A program made the position numbers and the translations under genes. A DNA stretch of 64,000 nt from Lachnoclostridium sp. An181 (GTDB taxonomy: Bacteria; Bacillota; Clostridia; Lachnospirales; Lachnospiraceae): the NCBI RefSeq assembly GCF_002160325.1, contig NZ_NFKJ01000006.1, positions 1-64,000 of the forward strand, written 5' to 3'. Of the stretch, positions 53,117 through 62,047 are shown piece by piece. Position 1 is the first letter of the stretch. Each line of letters starts with the position of its first letter. Below the pieces are notes generated by a model that did no database searches, had not been told where the DNA came from, and saw only the letters and a list, made by a program, of their open reading frames with translations.

Positions 53117-53788
53117 CTAGTCAACTGTATAGCCGATCCCTTTTTTTGTCCTGACATAATCCACAAGCCCAACATTGGCAAGTTTTTTTCTAAGCCTTGT
53201 CACATTCACGGTCAAGGTATTATCATCAACAAAACTCTCCGTCTCCCAGAGACGTTTCATCAATTCATCCCTGGAGACAATTTTTCCACTGTTTTCCAGG
53301 AGAACCTCCAGAATCCGGAATTCATTTTTTGTCAGTTCCACTTTTTCCTCTTTATATAAGAATGTTGCATCTTTCAGACTGAGCACAAGTCCTCTGTGTT
53401 CAATGATATTCATGGTACCCTGATAAGCATAACTGCGCCTTACCATAGCCTGGATTTTGGCGGTGATCACATCCAGATCAAACGGTTTTTCAATGAAATC
53501 GTCTCCTCCCATATTCATAGCCATCACAATATTCATATTGTCCGAGGATGAGGAGATGAAAATGACAGGGATCGTACTAACTTTTCTTATCTCCTGACAC
53601 CAATGAAAACCATTGAAAAATGGGAGACTGATATCCATCAGGATCAGATCCGGACTAAAAGCGCTTACTTTTGCCATCACATTTTTGAAATCTTCCACAT
53701 AATCGACTTCGTAATTCCATTTCTTCAGATGCCCCTTCAGGATTCGTGCAATTGTCACATCATCTTCCACGATCAGTATTTTGTACAT
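53117..53788 (-). CDS. BceR-like response regulator (OmpR family)
   Basis: The 223-aa protein has receiver residues D9, D10 and phospho-acceptor D52 (LILMDISLP), K in EKPFDLD, and a C-terminal winged helix with KNEFRILEVLLENSGKIVSRDEL and TVNVTRLRKKL. The ATG at 53788 follows GAGAGGAGA; longer in-frame extensions run into the carB terminator. It is 17 nt upstream of the kinase gene. Confidence 0.93.
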   Translation of the reverse strand: MYKILIVEDDVTIARILKGHLKKWNYEVDYVEDFKNVMAKVSAFSPDLILMDISLPFFNGFHWCQEIRKVSTIPVIFISSSSDNMNIVMAMNMGGDDFIEKPFDLDVITAKIQAMVRRSYAYQGTMNIIEHRGLVLSLKDATFLYKEEKVELTKNEFRILEVLLENSGKIVSRDELMKRLWETESFVDDNTLTVNVTRLRKKLANVGLVDYVRTKKGIGYTVD

Positions 53789-53818
53789 GTCTTCTTCTCC
53801 TCTCAAAATACAGAACTT

Positions 53819-53860
53819 GGCAGGATGCCAAAAAGTTTCCTCTCTTTTTGACACCCTGCC
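53819..53860 (-). terminator. Terminator between carB and the response regulator
   Basis: Arms GGCAGGGTGTCAAAAAG and CTTTTTGGCATCCTGCC (minus strand) separate the carB transcript from the bceRS-like genes. Confidence 0.7.
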
Positions 53861-53873
53861 ATCTGTGGTTTTT

Positions 53874-56800
53874 CTATTCGATTGTGGCGATATCCACAAG
53901 AGTAAGTTTATCCACTGTGTTATCTTCCAGACTGGTGATGAGTGCTTCCGCTGTATCCATGGCTGTCAAAACATTGACACCTGTCTCAATTGCATTTCTG
54001 CGGATGACAAAACCATCCCTTGCTCTGTCCGCACCCTGCGGCGGCAGGTCAATGATAAGATCGATTTCATGTCCTAAGATCAAATCCATCAGGTTCGGGG
54101 ATTCCTGCTCGATCTTATTGACAGGGATTGCCTTCACTCCAGCTGCGTTCAGCGCATCTGCAGTTCCTCTTGTCGCAAAAATACGGTACCCGATGTTTGC
54201 AAATCTGCGACCGATCTCCACAGCCTCCGCTTTTTCAGAGTCGCGGATCGTCATGATCATATTTTTATGTTTCGGAAGATTGATGCCTGCTCCTAAAAAC
54301 GCTTTATAGAGAGCCTCATCAAAAGTCTTTGCAATTCCAAGGCATTCTCCTGTTGATTTCATCTCAGGTCCAAGGCTGATGTCCGCGCCGCGGATTTTCT
54401 CAAAGGAAAATACCGGCATCTTGATCGCAAAATATTCTGCCTCTTTTTGGAGTCCAGGTGTGTAGCCAAGTTCTTTTATCTTCTTTCCGGTGATCACTTT
54501 TGTTGCCAGCGGAACGATCGGGATTCCGGTCACTTTGCTGATATATGGAACTGTACGGCTGGAACGAGGGTTTACCTCGATGACATACACCTCTTCTCCG
54601 CACACAATGAACTGGATGTTGATCAGTCCGATCACATGCAAAGACTTCGCCAGCCTTTTTGTGTATTCTTCGATTTTCTTCTTTGTCGTCTCGCTGATAC
54701 TTTTTGCCGGGTAAACGGAGATACTGTCTCCGGAGTGAATACCTGCACGTTCAATGTGTTCCATGATTCCAGGAATCAGGATATCCTCCCCGTCACAGAC
54801 CGCATCAACTTCAATCTCTTTTCCTACCAGGTACTTGTCTACAAGAATCGGGTGATCCTGTGCAATGCGGTTGATGATTCCGATAAACTCTTCAATATCA
54901 TGGTCATTGATGGCAATCTGCATACCCTGTCCGCCGAGAACATAAGAAGGTCTTACAAGCACCGGATAGCCCAGTCTGTTTGCGACTTCCTTTCCTTCTT
55001 CCGCTGTGAACACAGTACCTCCCTTTGGACGAGGGATTCCGCATTTTTCAAGAATTTCGTCAAAAAGTTCTCTATCTTCTGCAGCGTCCACGTTCTCAGC
55101 GGATGTTCCAAGGATCTGTACACCCATTTTCATGAGCGCCTCTGTCAATTTGATCGCTGTCTGGCCGCCAAACTGTACGACCGCTCCGTCCGGTTTCTCC
55201 AAGTCCACGATCGCCTCCACATCTTCCGGAGTCAATGGCTCGAAGTAAAGTTTATCTGCAATGTCAAAGTCTGTACTTACTGTTTCCGGATTATTGTTGA
55301 TGATGATCGTCTCATAACCTTCTTTTTCAAATGCCCATGTACAATGAACAGAACAGAAGTCAAATTCGATTCCCTGTCCGATACGGATTGGGCCGGAACC
55401 AAGGACAAGTACTTTCTTTTTGTCATTGGACGGCAGCGCCTCATTCTTTCCTCCGTATACAGAATAGTAATACGGTGTGGATGCCTCAAATTCTGCTGCA
55501 CAGGTATCTACCATCTTGTAAGCTGGTATGATGTCATTGTCTTTTCTCATCTTGCGCACTTCTTCTGTCGTCCTGCCGCTTAAGGAGGCGATCAGATAAT
55601 CCGGAAATTCCATCCGTTTTGCCTCTTTTAAAAGCTCCGGCGTAAGCTCTTCTTTCCTCAATGCATCTTCCATCTTGACAAGATTATGGATTTTATCAAT
55701 AAACCATCTGTCAATCTTTGTGATGTTGAAAATCTCATCGTAGGAGATTCCTTTTCTGAGTGCTTCTGCGATCACCCAGATTCTTCTGTCGTCCACCACG
55801 TGGAGCTGTTCAATGAGCTCGTCCCTTGAAAGAGCCGTAAAGCCATAGGACATCAGGCTGTCCACATGCTGCTCCAAAGAACGGATGGCTTTCATAAGTC
55901 CACCCTCAAAATTGTCACAGATACTCATTACTTCTCCGGTCGCCTTCATCTGCGTTGTCAATGTTCTCTTTGCACTGATAAATTTATCAAACGGAAGTCT
56001 TGGAAGTTTTACAACGCAGTAATCCAGTGTCGGCTCATAGCTTGAGAATGTTGTCTTTGTGATGGCATTCGGAATCTCATCCAATGTATACCCGAGTGCG
56101 ATCTTTGCAGCTACCTTTGCGATCGGATATCCTGTCGCTTTTGACGCAAGCGCTGAAGAACGGCTCACCCTAGGATTTACCTCAATAACGCAATACTCAA
56201 AGCTGTCCGGATGAAGCGCAAACTGTACGTTACATCCTCCTGTAATCTTCAGCTCAGTGATGATATTCAGAGCGGATGTACGAAGCATCTGATATTCTTT
56301 ATCTCCAAGTGTCTGGGACGGTGCCACTACGATACTGTCTCCTGTGTGTACGCCAACCGGATCAATATTCTCCATATTACAGATTGTAATACAGTTGCCA
56401 GCGCTGTCCCTCATCACCTCATACTCTACCTCTTTCCATCCTGCGATACATCTCTCTACGAGAACTTGTCCTACACGGGAAAGACGCAGACCATTTTCCA
56501 GGATCTCCACCAGCTCCTCTTCATTGTGGGCAATTCCGCCGCCGCTTCCTCCCAGTGTATAAGCTGGTCTTAACACAACCGGATATCCGATTTTCGCAGC
56601 AAAATCACGTCCGTCTTCCACATTCTCCACAACTAAAGACGCTGCGATCGGCTCGCCGATTTTTTCCATCGTCTCTTTAAATTCCAATCGGTCTTCTGCC
56701 TTTTTGATCGTCTCGCTCGTTGTACCGATCAATCTTACGTTATTTTCCTTCAAAAACCCTTTCTCTTCAAGCTCCATGGCAAGGTTTAAGCCCGCCTGGC

Positions 56801-57074
56801 CTCCCAATGTAGGAAGTACACTGTCTGGCCTTTCTTTCTTGATAATCTGCTCTACTACTTCTACAGTCAATGGTTCAATATATACGCGGTCTGCAATATC
56901 TTTGTCTGTCATAATCGTTGCCGGGTTGGAATTGACGAGTACAACTTCCATTCCTTCCTCTTTAAGTGAACGGCATGCCTGTGTGCCCGCATAGTCAAAT
57001 TCCGCTGCCTGACCGATAACAATTGGACCGGAGCCAATGACAAGTACTTTCTTGATTTCTTTATTCTTTGGCAT
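53874..57074 (-). CDS. carB: Carbamoyl-phosphate synthase large subunit
   Basis: The 1066-aa enzyme makes carbamoyl phosphate for arginine and pyrimidines with the glutaminase CarA. It has two tandem ATP-grasp halves (KKVLVIGSGPIVIGQAAEFDYAG and KVLVLGSGPIRIGQGIEF), with ENIDPVGVHTGDS in the first half and a C-terminal MGS-like allosteric domain. Length is normal. No carA lies on either side in this window, which is unusual. Confidence 0.97.
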   Translation of the reverse strand: MPKNKEIKKVLVIGSGPIVIGQAAEFDYAGTQACRSLKEEGMEVVLVNSNPATIMTDKDIADRVYIEPLTVEVVEQIIKKERPDSVLPTLGGQAGLNLAMELEEKGFLKENNVRLIGTTSETIKKAEDRLEFKETMEKIGEPIAASLVVENVEDGRDFAAKIGYPVVLRPAYTLGGSGGGIAHNEEELVEILENGLRLSRVGQVLVERCIAGWKEVEYEVMRDSAGNCITICNMENIDPVGVHTGDSIVVAPSQTLGDKEYQMLRTSALNIITELKITGGCNVQFALHPDSFEYCVIEVNPRVSRSSALASKATGYPIAKVAAKIALGYTLDEIPNAITKTTFSSYEPTLDYCVVKLPRLPFDKFISAKRTLTTQMKATGEVMSICDNFEGGLMKAIRSLEQHVDSLMSYGFTALSRDELIEQLHVVDDRRIWVIAEALRKGISYDEIFNITKIDRWFIDKIHNLVKMEDALRKEELTPELLKEAKRMEFPDYLIASLSGRTTEEVRKMRKDNDIIPAYKMVDTCAAEFEASTPYYYSVYGGKNEALPSNDKKKVLVLGSGPIRIGQGIEFDFCSVHCTWAFEKEGYETIIINNNPETVSTDFDIADKLYFEPLTPEDVEAIVDLEKPDGAVVQFGGQTAIKLTEALMKMGVQILGTSAENVDAAEDRELFDEILEKCGIPRPKGGTVFTAEEGKEVANRLGYPVLVRPSYVLGGQGMQIAINDHDIEEFIGIINRIAQDHPILVDKYLVGKEIEVDAVCDGEDILIPGIMEHIERAGIHSGDSISVYPAKSISETTKKKIEEYTKRLAKSLHVIGLINIQFIVCGEEVYVIEVNPRSSRTVPYISKVTGIPIVPLATKVITGKKIKELGYTPGLQKEAEYFAIKMPVFSFEKIRGADISLGPEMKSTGECLGIAKTFDEALYKAFLGAGINLPKHKNMIMTIRDSEKAEAVEIGRRFANIGYRIFATRGTADALNAAGVKAIPVNKIEQESPNLMDLILGHEIDLIIDLPPQGADRARDGFVIRRNAIETGVNVLTAMDTAEALITSLEDNTVDKLTLVDIATIE

Positions 57075-57324
57075 TATTTACTTCCTCCATTCATTTTTTA
57101 AAGTCTTCATAGTGACACAAAAATAGAAGGAACAAGTTTTTGTTCCTTTCTTTTATTCCTTTGTGAAGGCTTCAAAATTCCTTGAAGCTTTGCGCAAGTC
57201 TCCTCCGCAAAAAAAGACGCTCTAGCAGAAGTCTTTCTAGAGCGCCCTCATTCTCAAATTGTAAAAAGTGTAACATAAGTTGTGTCATTTTTCAACACTT
57301 TTTCGGGCATGGATACACAGAAAT
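57075..57324. other. Non-coding spacer upstream of carB
   Basis: No gene is seen. It holds two short hairpins (57129-57147, GGAACAAG/CTTGTTCC type, and about 57168-57187, GCTTCAA/TTGAAGC) upstream of carB and the terminator at 57216-57248 of the gene before it. The hairpins close to carB could be an attenuator, but no PyrR box or known riboswitch is recognised. Confidence 0.4.
57216..57248 (-). terminator. Terminator after the transglutaminase-like gene
   Basis: Arms CGCTCTAG and CTAGAGCG around an 11-nt loop lie on the minus strand about 80 nt after the stop codon at 57325, with T-rich sequence following. Confidence 0.65.
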
Positions 57325-58539
57325 TTAATCGCCTCCGTATTTCCAGTATACCGTGAGCCTGTTTGACTCTTCTGCTTCCTCATAGCTGTAAGTCACAACA
57401 TCCAGTCCGTAAAGTTTTCCAAGATACTGCACTGACTCCTCCAAAAGAGAGTCAAATAAAAGCTCATGCGCGTTTTCGTACTGTGTTCTATCATGAAATT
57501 TGAAAGAGACCGACTCCTTTTTTTGCTGAATGGATGCCCTCATGGCCTTCCTCATATCCTCTGCATCTGCAGTTTCGTAATACATACCGTTTAACCGATA
57601 ATAATTGTTCTTCTCAGAAACACATGCAGGATAGTCATACTCTTCACTTTCTGTGTGGGTCTTAAAAAGCTCCTCATCTGAGCAGCACAGATAATCATAG
57701 ACAATGCTTCCGTAAGTTTCCGTTCCCTCTTCCCTTAAAAACACCGGCTCTCCCCATGTTGTATCCACATGATAATACTCTCCCTGACATTCTACGATAT
57801 TCCAGGCATGCGCTCCCTGTCCGGATACGGATCCCACCACATAAATACATGGGATCCCAAACATATCCAGAAGATACTTTGTCGTCTTTGCGTATCCTGC
57901 GCAGACAGACTTCCGGTTTACGAGCGCACTATAAATATTCTGATTATCCGGTGAATCCAGCTCATACTCTGTCCAGCGTATGATTTCCTCAAACACAGAC
58001 TTTATCGTCTCATAAGAATCTCCCAAAATGGTGATCCGGCTTTTCAATTCCGCGGCCGCCTTTTTCAGTTCTTCCTTCTTTTTTGCACGCTCCTCCCCAT
58101 AACAGCTGTATTCAGGTGTCAAAATAGATGAGCTGTCTTCGCTCTCATACCCGGCGGTTTCACTGTTTCCTGTGCACCAAAAATACTTTGGATAATCCAT
58201 AAGCACCATCTGATAGATGCGGTTGACCCGCTTAGGATCGTTTAAATGAACCGTGATCTTCTCCTCCTCGTTTTCAATCCCGGCAAGAATTTCTTCGTAC
58301 GCCACTTTTTCCTCGTCTGTCCGCAGTATATTATAATAAAAATTTTCTTTTATCTGCCTGTGCATGGAATCCGGTATCCTCTCCACTGCCTGGGACACTT
58401 CCTTTGCCTTCTTTTGGTCAAGCCTCTCAAAACAATCATGTATGCCCTTGACGCCAGCCAGCGCAAACAGAAGAATCCCAAAAACACAAATCAGCATCCG
58501 AATCAGCGCGCAACCTTTTCTCCTCTGTCTTTTTTTCAT
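57325..58539 (-). CDS. Transglutaminase-like domain membrane-anchored protein
   Basis: The 404-aa protein has an N-terminal transmembrane segment (residues 11-31) and an extracellular domain with the Cys-His-Asp triad C213 (SVCAGYAK), H244 (GAHAWNIV) and D259 (YYHVDTTW). This is the transglutaminase/protease-like fold, often peptidase or crosslinker in the envelope. Substrate unknown. It is divergent from sleC, sharing the intergenic region with it. Confidence 0.85.
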   Translation of the reverse strand: MKKRQRRKGCALIRMLICVFGILLFALAGVKGIHDCFERLDQKKAKEVSQAVERIPDSMHRQIKENFYYNILRTDEEKVAYEEILAGIENEEEKITVHLNDPKRVNRIYQMVLMDYPKYFWCTGNSETAGYESEDSSSILTPEYSCYGEERAKKKEELKKAAAELKSRITILGDSYETIKSVFEEIIRWTEYELDSPDNQNIYSALVNRKSVCAGYAKTTKYLLDMFGIPCIYVVGSVSGQGAHAWNIVECQGEYYHVDTTWGEPVFLREEGTETYGSIVYDYLCCSDEELFKTHTESEEYDYPACVSEKNNYYRLNGMYYETADAEDMRKAMRASIQQKKESVSFKFHDRTQYENAHELLFDSLLEESVQYLGKLYGLDVVTYSYEEAEESNRLTVYWKYGGD

Positions 58540-58582
58540 ATATCAGCTCCTTTTCTCTCTTAAAAAATACCTTTTTTCAGAC

Positions 58583-58609
58583 ACATTGTAAACAAAAATG
58601 CATAAGCTA
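58583..58609 (+). promoter_or_regulatory. Possible sigma-K-type promoter of sleC
   Basis: CATAAGCTA (58601-58609) matches the sigma-K -10 CATANNNTA, with AC (58583-58584) 16 bp upstream. The predicted start lies about 25 nt before the ATG. The spacer is one base shorter than the usual 17. Confidence 0.4.
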
Positions 58610-58639
58610 TATAGTAATATATGAAATTGAGGTGCTTTT

Positions 58640-59902
58640 ATGAAACGCAAAATGATACAGGCGGACACCCCGGATATAGGTACGTTAAAAATCAATCTGA
58701 CTTCTGCTGTCACTTCCTATCCCATCTCCGACGCCCGCATACTTTTGTCCTACACTGGGGTTCCCGAGAATACACTGGAAGAACTGACCACGGACAGCCT
58801 TGGGCAGAGTGAAACCCTTTCGCTTGAAACCCCGCCGCTGGAATACAGTCTCGACGTAAACTCAGACCAGCAGCCTTATTCCGAATATACGATTCAGGTG
58901 ACTGCACCCGGCTATTTTCCCGTCACCATATCTGGAATTGAAATCCTGCCGGAAACAGCTGCCATTCAAAATGTAGTACTGCGGCCAATGGACAGCTCCA
59001 GCAATCCTGACTTTGTGTACTCTATACCTGCCCACACTTTGTATGGCTATTATCCTCCCAAAATCGCAGAGGATGAAATCAAACCAGTAGATGAAACCGG
59101 AGAGATTGTCTTAAGCCGTGTTGTCATTCCGGAATATATTGTTGTCCATGACGGCTCCCCACGGGATAATACCGCCCAAAATCATTATGTAAAATATAAA
59201 GACTATATCAAAAACGTTGCATCCAGTGAAATCTATGCGACCTGGCCGCAAAACACCATCCGCGCAAATGTGCTGGCTATTATGTCATTTACACTAAACC
59301 GTGTCTATACAGAGTGGTACAGAAATCAAGGATATGATTTCACCATCACCTCCTCCACGGCTTTTGACCACAAATGGATCCCAAACCGAAATATCTTTGA
59401 ACCTATTTCACAGGTTGTTGATGAACTGTTCTCCAACTATCTCTCAAGGCCAAATGTCCGCCAGCCTATCCTCACACAGTACTGCGACGGAAGGCGTGTC
59501 CAGTGTCCGAATTGGATGACACAATGGGGCTCCAAAAGTCTTGGTGACCAGGGATATTCCGCCATTGAAATCTTAAGATACTACTACGGAGATGATATGT
59601 ACATCAACACAGCCCAGGAGATATCCGGCATACCCGCCTCATGGCCTGGATACACACTGGATATCGGCTCTTCAGGTGACAAAGTGCGGCAGATGCAGGA
59701 ACAACTGAACGTCATCGCAGGCGCATATCCTTTGATTCCGAAAATCTCTGCAGACGGAATCTATGGTCCTGCCACAGCTGAGGCTGTACGGGTATTCCAA
59801 TCCGTTTTCGGTCTGCCGGAAACCGGAACTGTCGACTACCGCACCTGGTATAAAATATCAGAAATTTATGTCGGCGTATCACGCATCGCGGAGCTTAGCT
59901 GA
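58640..59902 (+). CDS. sleC: Spore cortex-lytic enzyme SleC
   Basis: The 420-aa protein follows the SleC layout: an N-terminal immunoglobulin-like prodomain (residues 14-115, LKINLTSAVTSYPISDARILL), then YSIPAHTLYGYYPPK and the SpoIID-like catalytic domain from VVIPEYIVVHDG to about 320, and a C-terminal peptidoglycan-binding domain (335-415, IGSSGDKVRQMQEQLNVIAG). The catalytic Glu is expected at E197 in NVASSEIYATWP. SleC is a germination lytic transglycosylase deposited in the spore as a prepro-form. The CspB-type activating protease is not seen nearby. Confidence 0.85.
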   Translation: MKRKMIQADTPDIGTLKINLTSAVTSYPISDARILLSYTGVPENTLEELTTDSLGQSETLSLETPPLEYSLDVNSDQQPYSEYTIQVTAPGYFPVTISGIEILPETAAIQNVVLRPMDSSSNPDFVYSIPAHTLYGYYPPKIAEDEIKPVDETGEIVLSRVVIPEYIVVHDGSPRDNTAQNHYVKYKDYIKNVASSEIYATWPQNTIRANVLAIMSFTLNRVYTEWYRNQGYDFTITSSTAFDHKWIPNRNIFEPISQVVDELFSNYLSRPNVRQPILTQYCDGRRVQCPNWMTQWGSKSLGDQGYSAIEILRYYYGDDMYINTAQEISGIPASWPGYTLDIGSSGDKVRQMQEQLNVIAGAYPLIPKISADGIYGPATAEAVRVFQSVFGLPETGTVDYRTWYKISEIYVGVSRIAELS

Positions 59903-59922
59903 TTTTTTTGTTTCTCTTCCGG

Positions 59923-59951
59923 CAGGGATGCCCTACCAGGCATCCCTGTTT
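59923..59951 (+). terminator. Terminator after sleC
   Basis: Hairpin CAGGGATGCC-ctac-CAGGCATCCCTG followed by TTTTT. Confidence 0.9.
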
Positions 59952-60016
59952 TTATGCCAAATTTTAAAATGCTGCATATAATACCAAATAAAACTCTATT
60001 GAAAGGAGGATACGTC

Positions 60017-60997
60017 ATGCAAAAGCAGATCATCGATGTGTCCCATCACAACGGGGAGATTGATTGGAATTTGGTCAAACCTCATATTGCAGGTGCCATT
60101 ATCCGTTGTGGTTACGGGGACGATATCTCTTCCCAGGATGACACACAGTGGAGCAGAAACAGTGCCCAGTGCGAAAAACTTGGCATCCCCTACGGAGTAT
60201 ACCTCTACTCTTATGCAGCCACTCAAAAGCAGGCCGCATCCGAAGCCGCACATGTTCTTCGTCTGATAAAAGGAAAACATCTTTCTCTTCCTGTCTACTG
60301 GGATATGGAGGAAGACACGATCGCCAAATTAACCACAAGGCAGCTGGAAGACTTCTACCAAATTTTTCGCAGTCAAATTCAAAAATCCATCTCCTGCAAA
60401 GTAGGAATTTATTCCAATGACAACAATTTTAAGACAAAACTAAAAGGAGATGTTTTTGGAAGAGACTCTGTATGGATTGCAAGATATGCAGCCGCAAAAC
60501 CAGAGGGCAGGAAATTTGACATCTGGCAGTACACGTCAAAAGGATCCGTTCCTGGAATTTCGGGCAATGTAGATATGAATTATCTCTACGATGAAAGTCT
60601 TCTTGGAGCCGTCCCTTCTCCTGCCCTTAAAACAAATATGATGGGACAACGGGGACCAACCCCTGTGCGGAAGTACAGCATGCTCTACGACAGCAGGGTG
60701 CAGAAATTACAGATCATTCTCAAAGAAAATGCAGGTTATACCGGCAGAACAGATGGGGTTGCAGAGGATACTCTCTATACTTTTCTATCAAAAAATTACA
60801 CGGTACACGAAAAAGACCGTGGCAACCTCATCCGTTGGACACAGGAGCGCCTCAACGATTTAGGTTACGATGCCGGTTATGCTGACGGCTACGCTGAAAG
60901 TCCAACCATGAACGGGATCGCCAGGTTTCAAAATGCCTATGGATTGGGTGTTGGATATCTTGGCGGTACAGACTGGTACTATATGATCGAGTCATAA
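60017..60997 (+). CDS. GH25 lysozyme with peptidoglycan-binding domains
   Basis: The 326-aa protein has a GH25 barrel with D7 (IIDVSHHNG) and catalytic D96/E98 (YWDMEED), then GNVDMNYLYDE. The C-terminal 110 residues hold two PG-binding-like repeats (VQKLQIILKENAGYTGRTDG, WTQERLNDLGYDAGYADG). There is no signal peptide, so it may leave by lysis or work in the spore; the neighbourhood of sleC supports a spore-related role. CATATAATA before it fits both sigma-A and sigma-K -10 boxes. AAAGGAGG precedes the ATG at 60017. Confidence 0.9.
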   Translation: MQKQIIDVSHHNGEIDWNLVKPHIAGAIIRCGYGDDISSQDDTQWSRNSAQCEKLGIPYGVYLYSYAATQKQAASEAAHVLRLIKGKHLSLPVYWDMEEDTIAKLTTRQLEDFYQIFRSQIQKSISCKVGIYSNDNNFKTKLKGDVFGRDSVWIARYAAAKPEGRKFDIWQYTSKGSVPGISGNVDMNYLYDESLLGAVPSPALKTNMMGQRGPTPVRKYSMLYDSRVQKLQIILKENAGYTGRTDGVAEDTLYTFLSKNYTVHEKDRGNLIRWTQERLNDLGYDAGYADGYAESPTMNGIARFQNAYGLGVGYLGGTDWYYMIES

Positions 60998-61001
60998 TGA
61001 T

Positions 61002-61045
61002 CCGGCAAGGGATACCGCAAATAATCGCCGGTATCCCTTTGCCGG
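61002..61045 (+). terminator. Terminator after the GH25 gene
   Basis: A long perfect-looking hairpin with CCGGCAAGGGATACCG and CGGTATCCCTTTGCCGG arms follows the stop codon. Confidence 0.85.
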
Positions 61046-61145
61046 TCTTTCATTTTCCAATTCCTGGTTCTAATTCAGCACTTTTTTGCATATAACAATA
61101 TAAGATGGACAAACTGATAGAATCAAACAGGAAGGAATATGTAAA

Positions 61146-61394
61146 ATGAAAAAAATCTTACCCAAAATCGGAATATGCCTCATGCTTGCGTTATTTCTGT
61201 TCACAGGATGTAAAAACCAAAAACCAAAAGCAGCTGACGAGCCTGCATCCATAGAAATCAATACAGAACCCGTCACCATGGTGGAAATCTATGACACAGA
61301 CGGGACAGAAATCTACTCCTATATGGGGACCTCAAAAACCACCTACCGCGATGGAGTTAAAATCATCCAAATATATACCCATATGGACGAATAA
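61146..61394 (+). CDS. Small lipoprotein (82 aa)
   Basis: The N-terminus MKKILPKIGICLMLALFLFTGCK is a lipoprotein signal with lipobox LFTGC. The mature part of about 60 residues is a beta-type domain (VTMVEIYDTDGTEIYSYMG). Ribosome site AGGAAT. No family is recognised. Its terminator (61401-61450) abuts the tRNA-Ser gene. Confidence 0.65.
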   Translation: MKKILPKIGICLMLALFLFTGCKNQKPKAADEPASIEINTEPVTMVEIYDTDGTEIYSYMGTSKTTYRDGVKIIQIYTHMDE

Positions 61395-61400
61395 ACGAAA

Positions 61401-61450
61401 AAATAACAGCCGGAAAATCCAGTTTTGCTGGAAATCGCCGACTGTTATTT
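61401..61450 (+). terminator. Terminator after the small lipoprotein gene
   Basis: AATAACAG and CTGTTATT arms with an inner CCAG..CTGG stem are followed by TTTTG. Confidence 0.7.
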
Positions 61451-61461
61451 TGTTGCTGGAG

Positions 61462-61546
61462 CGCTGCAGGAGGGATTCGAACCCCCGTGCCCTGACGGAC
61501 CAACGGATTTCGAGACCGTGCCATTCAGCCTCTCTGGCACTGCAGC
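61462..61546 (-). tRNA. tRNA-Ser (anticodon CGA)
   Basis: This 85-nt class II tRNA on the minus strand has acceptor arms GCTGCAG/CTGCAGC, anticodon loop CTCGAAA (CGA), a 16-nt variable arm, and T arm GGGGG-TTCGAAT-CCCTC. CCA is not encoded. The base pair closing the anticodon stem looks like T-T, a weakness worth checking. Confidence 0.88.
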
Positions 61547-61858
61547 TCATTCAAAACCGAAAATATTATATCACAAAGCATCTCTTTCTTCCAGTTCTTC
61601 TTTCAAATTTTGATACATATTTAAAAACCTGGAATCCCGGACAATCACTCCCGCATATATTAGAAAAGGGCTTTGGCCTTTCTATTTTCATCCTGAGTCC
61701 GGACATAAAGGTAGCCGGGGCGGGTTCCCCGGCTTTGGAAAAGTTATGAAAAAGAAAAGTATCTATTTACTTTTCATATATTAATATACCCCGAAATTGT
61801 GATAAAAATGTGATGAGCTTTTGAAAATTTTATGAACCAAAACAGGAGGTTGTAAACT
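61547..61858. other. Intergenic region between tRNA-Ser and the 46-aa ORF
   Basis: No protein gene is seen in about 310 bp. There is a GC-rich hairpin GCCGGGG...CCCCGGC at 61713-61732 followed by TTTGG, with the segment GGGCTTTGGCC upstream. The arrangement looks like a small structured RNA or a leader with a terminator-like hairpin for the 46-aa ORF. No known riboswitch class could be assigned. Confidence 0.35.
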
Positions 61859-61999
61859 ATGACAGCACAAAAATCAGACTTTTCAACACCCAAGAAAATA
61901 TTTAATAAAAAAGAAATCAAAAAGCATGCGTATCCAAATTACGAGGTCAAAGATTTTTTAAAAAAACTTGGAATTGATATTTCCGCACTTCAAAAATAA
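61859..61999 (+). CDS. Short basic protein (46 aa)
   Basis: MTAQKSDFSTPKKIFNKKEI opens a lysine-rich ORF that ends LGIDISALQK. A strong CAGGAGG lies 8 nt before the ATG and a hairpin terminator follows at 62010-62039. No domain is recognised; nearly a quarter of residues are lysine. The strong translation signals argue for a real gene. Confidence 0.55.
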   Translation: MTAQKSDFSTPKKIFNKKEIKKHAYPNYEVKDFLKKLGIDISALQK

Positions 62000-62009
62000 A
62001 TAAAAAAGA

Positions 62010-62039
62010 AGGGATTGAAATCCAAGTTCTTCAATCCCT
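62010..62039. terminator. Terminator between the 46-aa ORF and rseP
   Basis: Arms AGGGATTGAA and TTCAATCCCT lie between the convergent genes. Confidence 0.75.
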
Positions 62040-62047
62040 CCCTATCA

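Noticed and set aside
54447-55583. A 378-codon plus-strand ORF
   Set aside because: It lies entirely antisense inside carB, which is complete and conserved.
61640-61745. Cyclic-di-GMP (GEMM) riboswitch
   Set aside because: The 3' part GGTAGCCGGGG is suggestive, but the conserved GGCAAACC and GCAAAGCC segments are absent.
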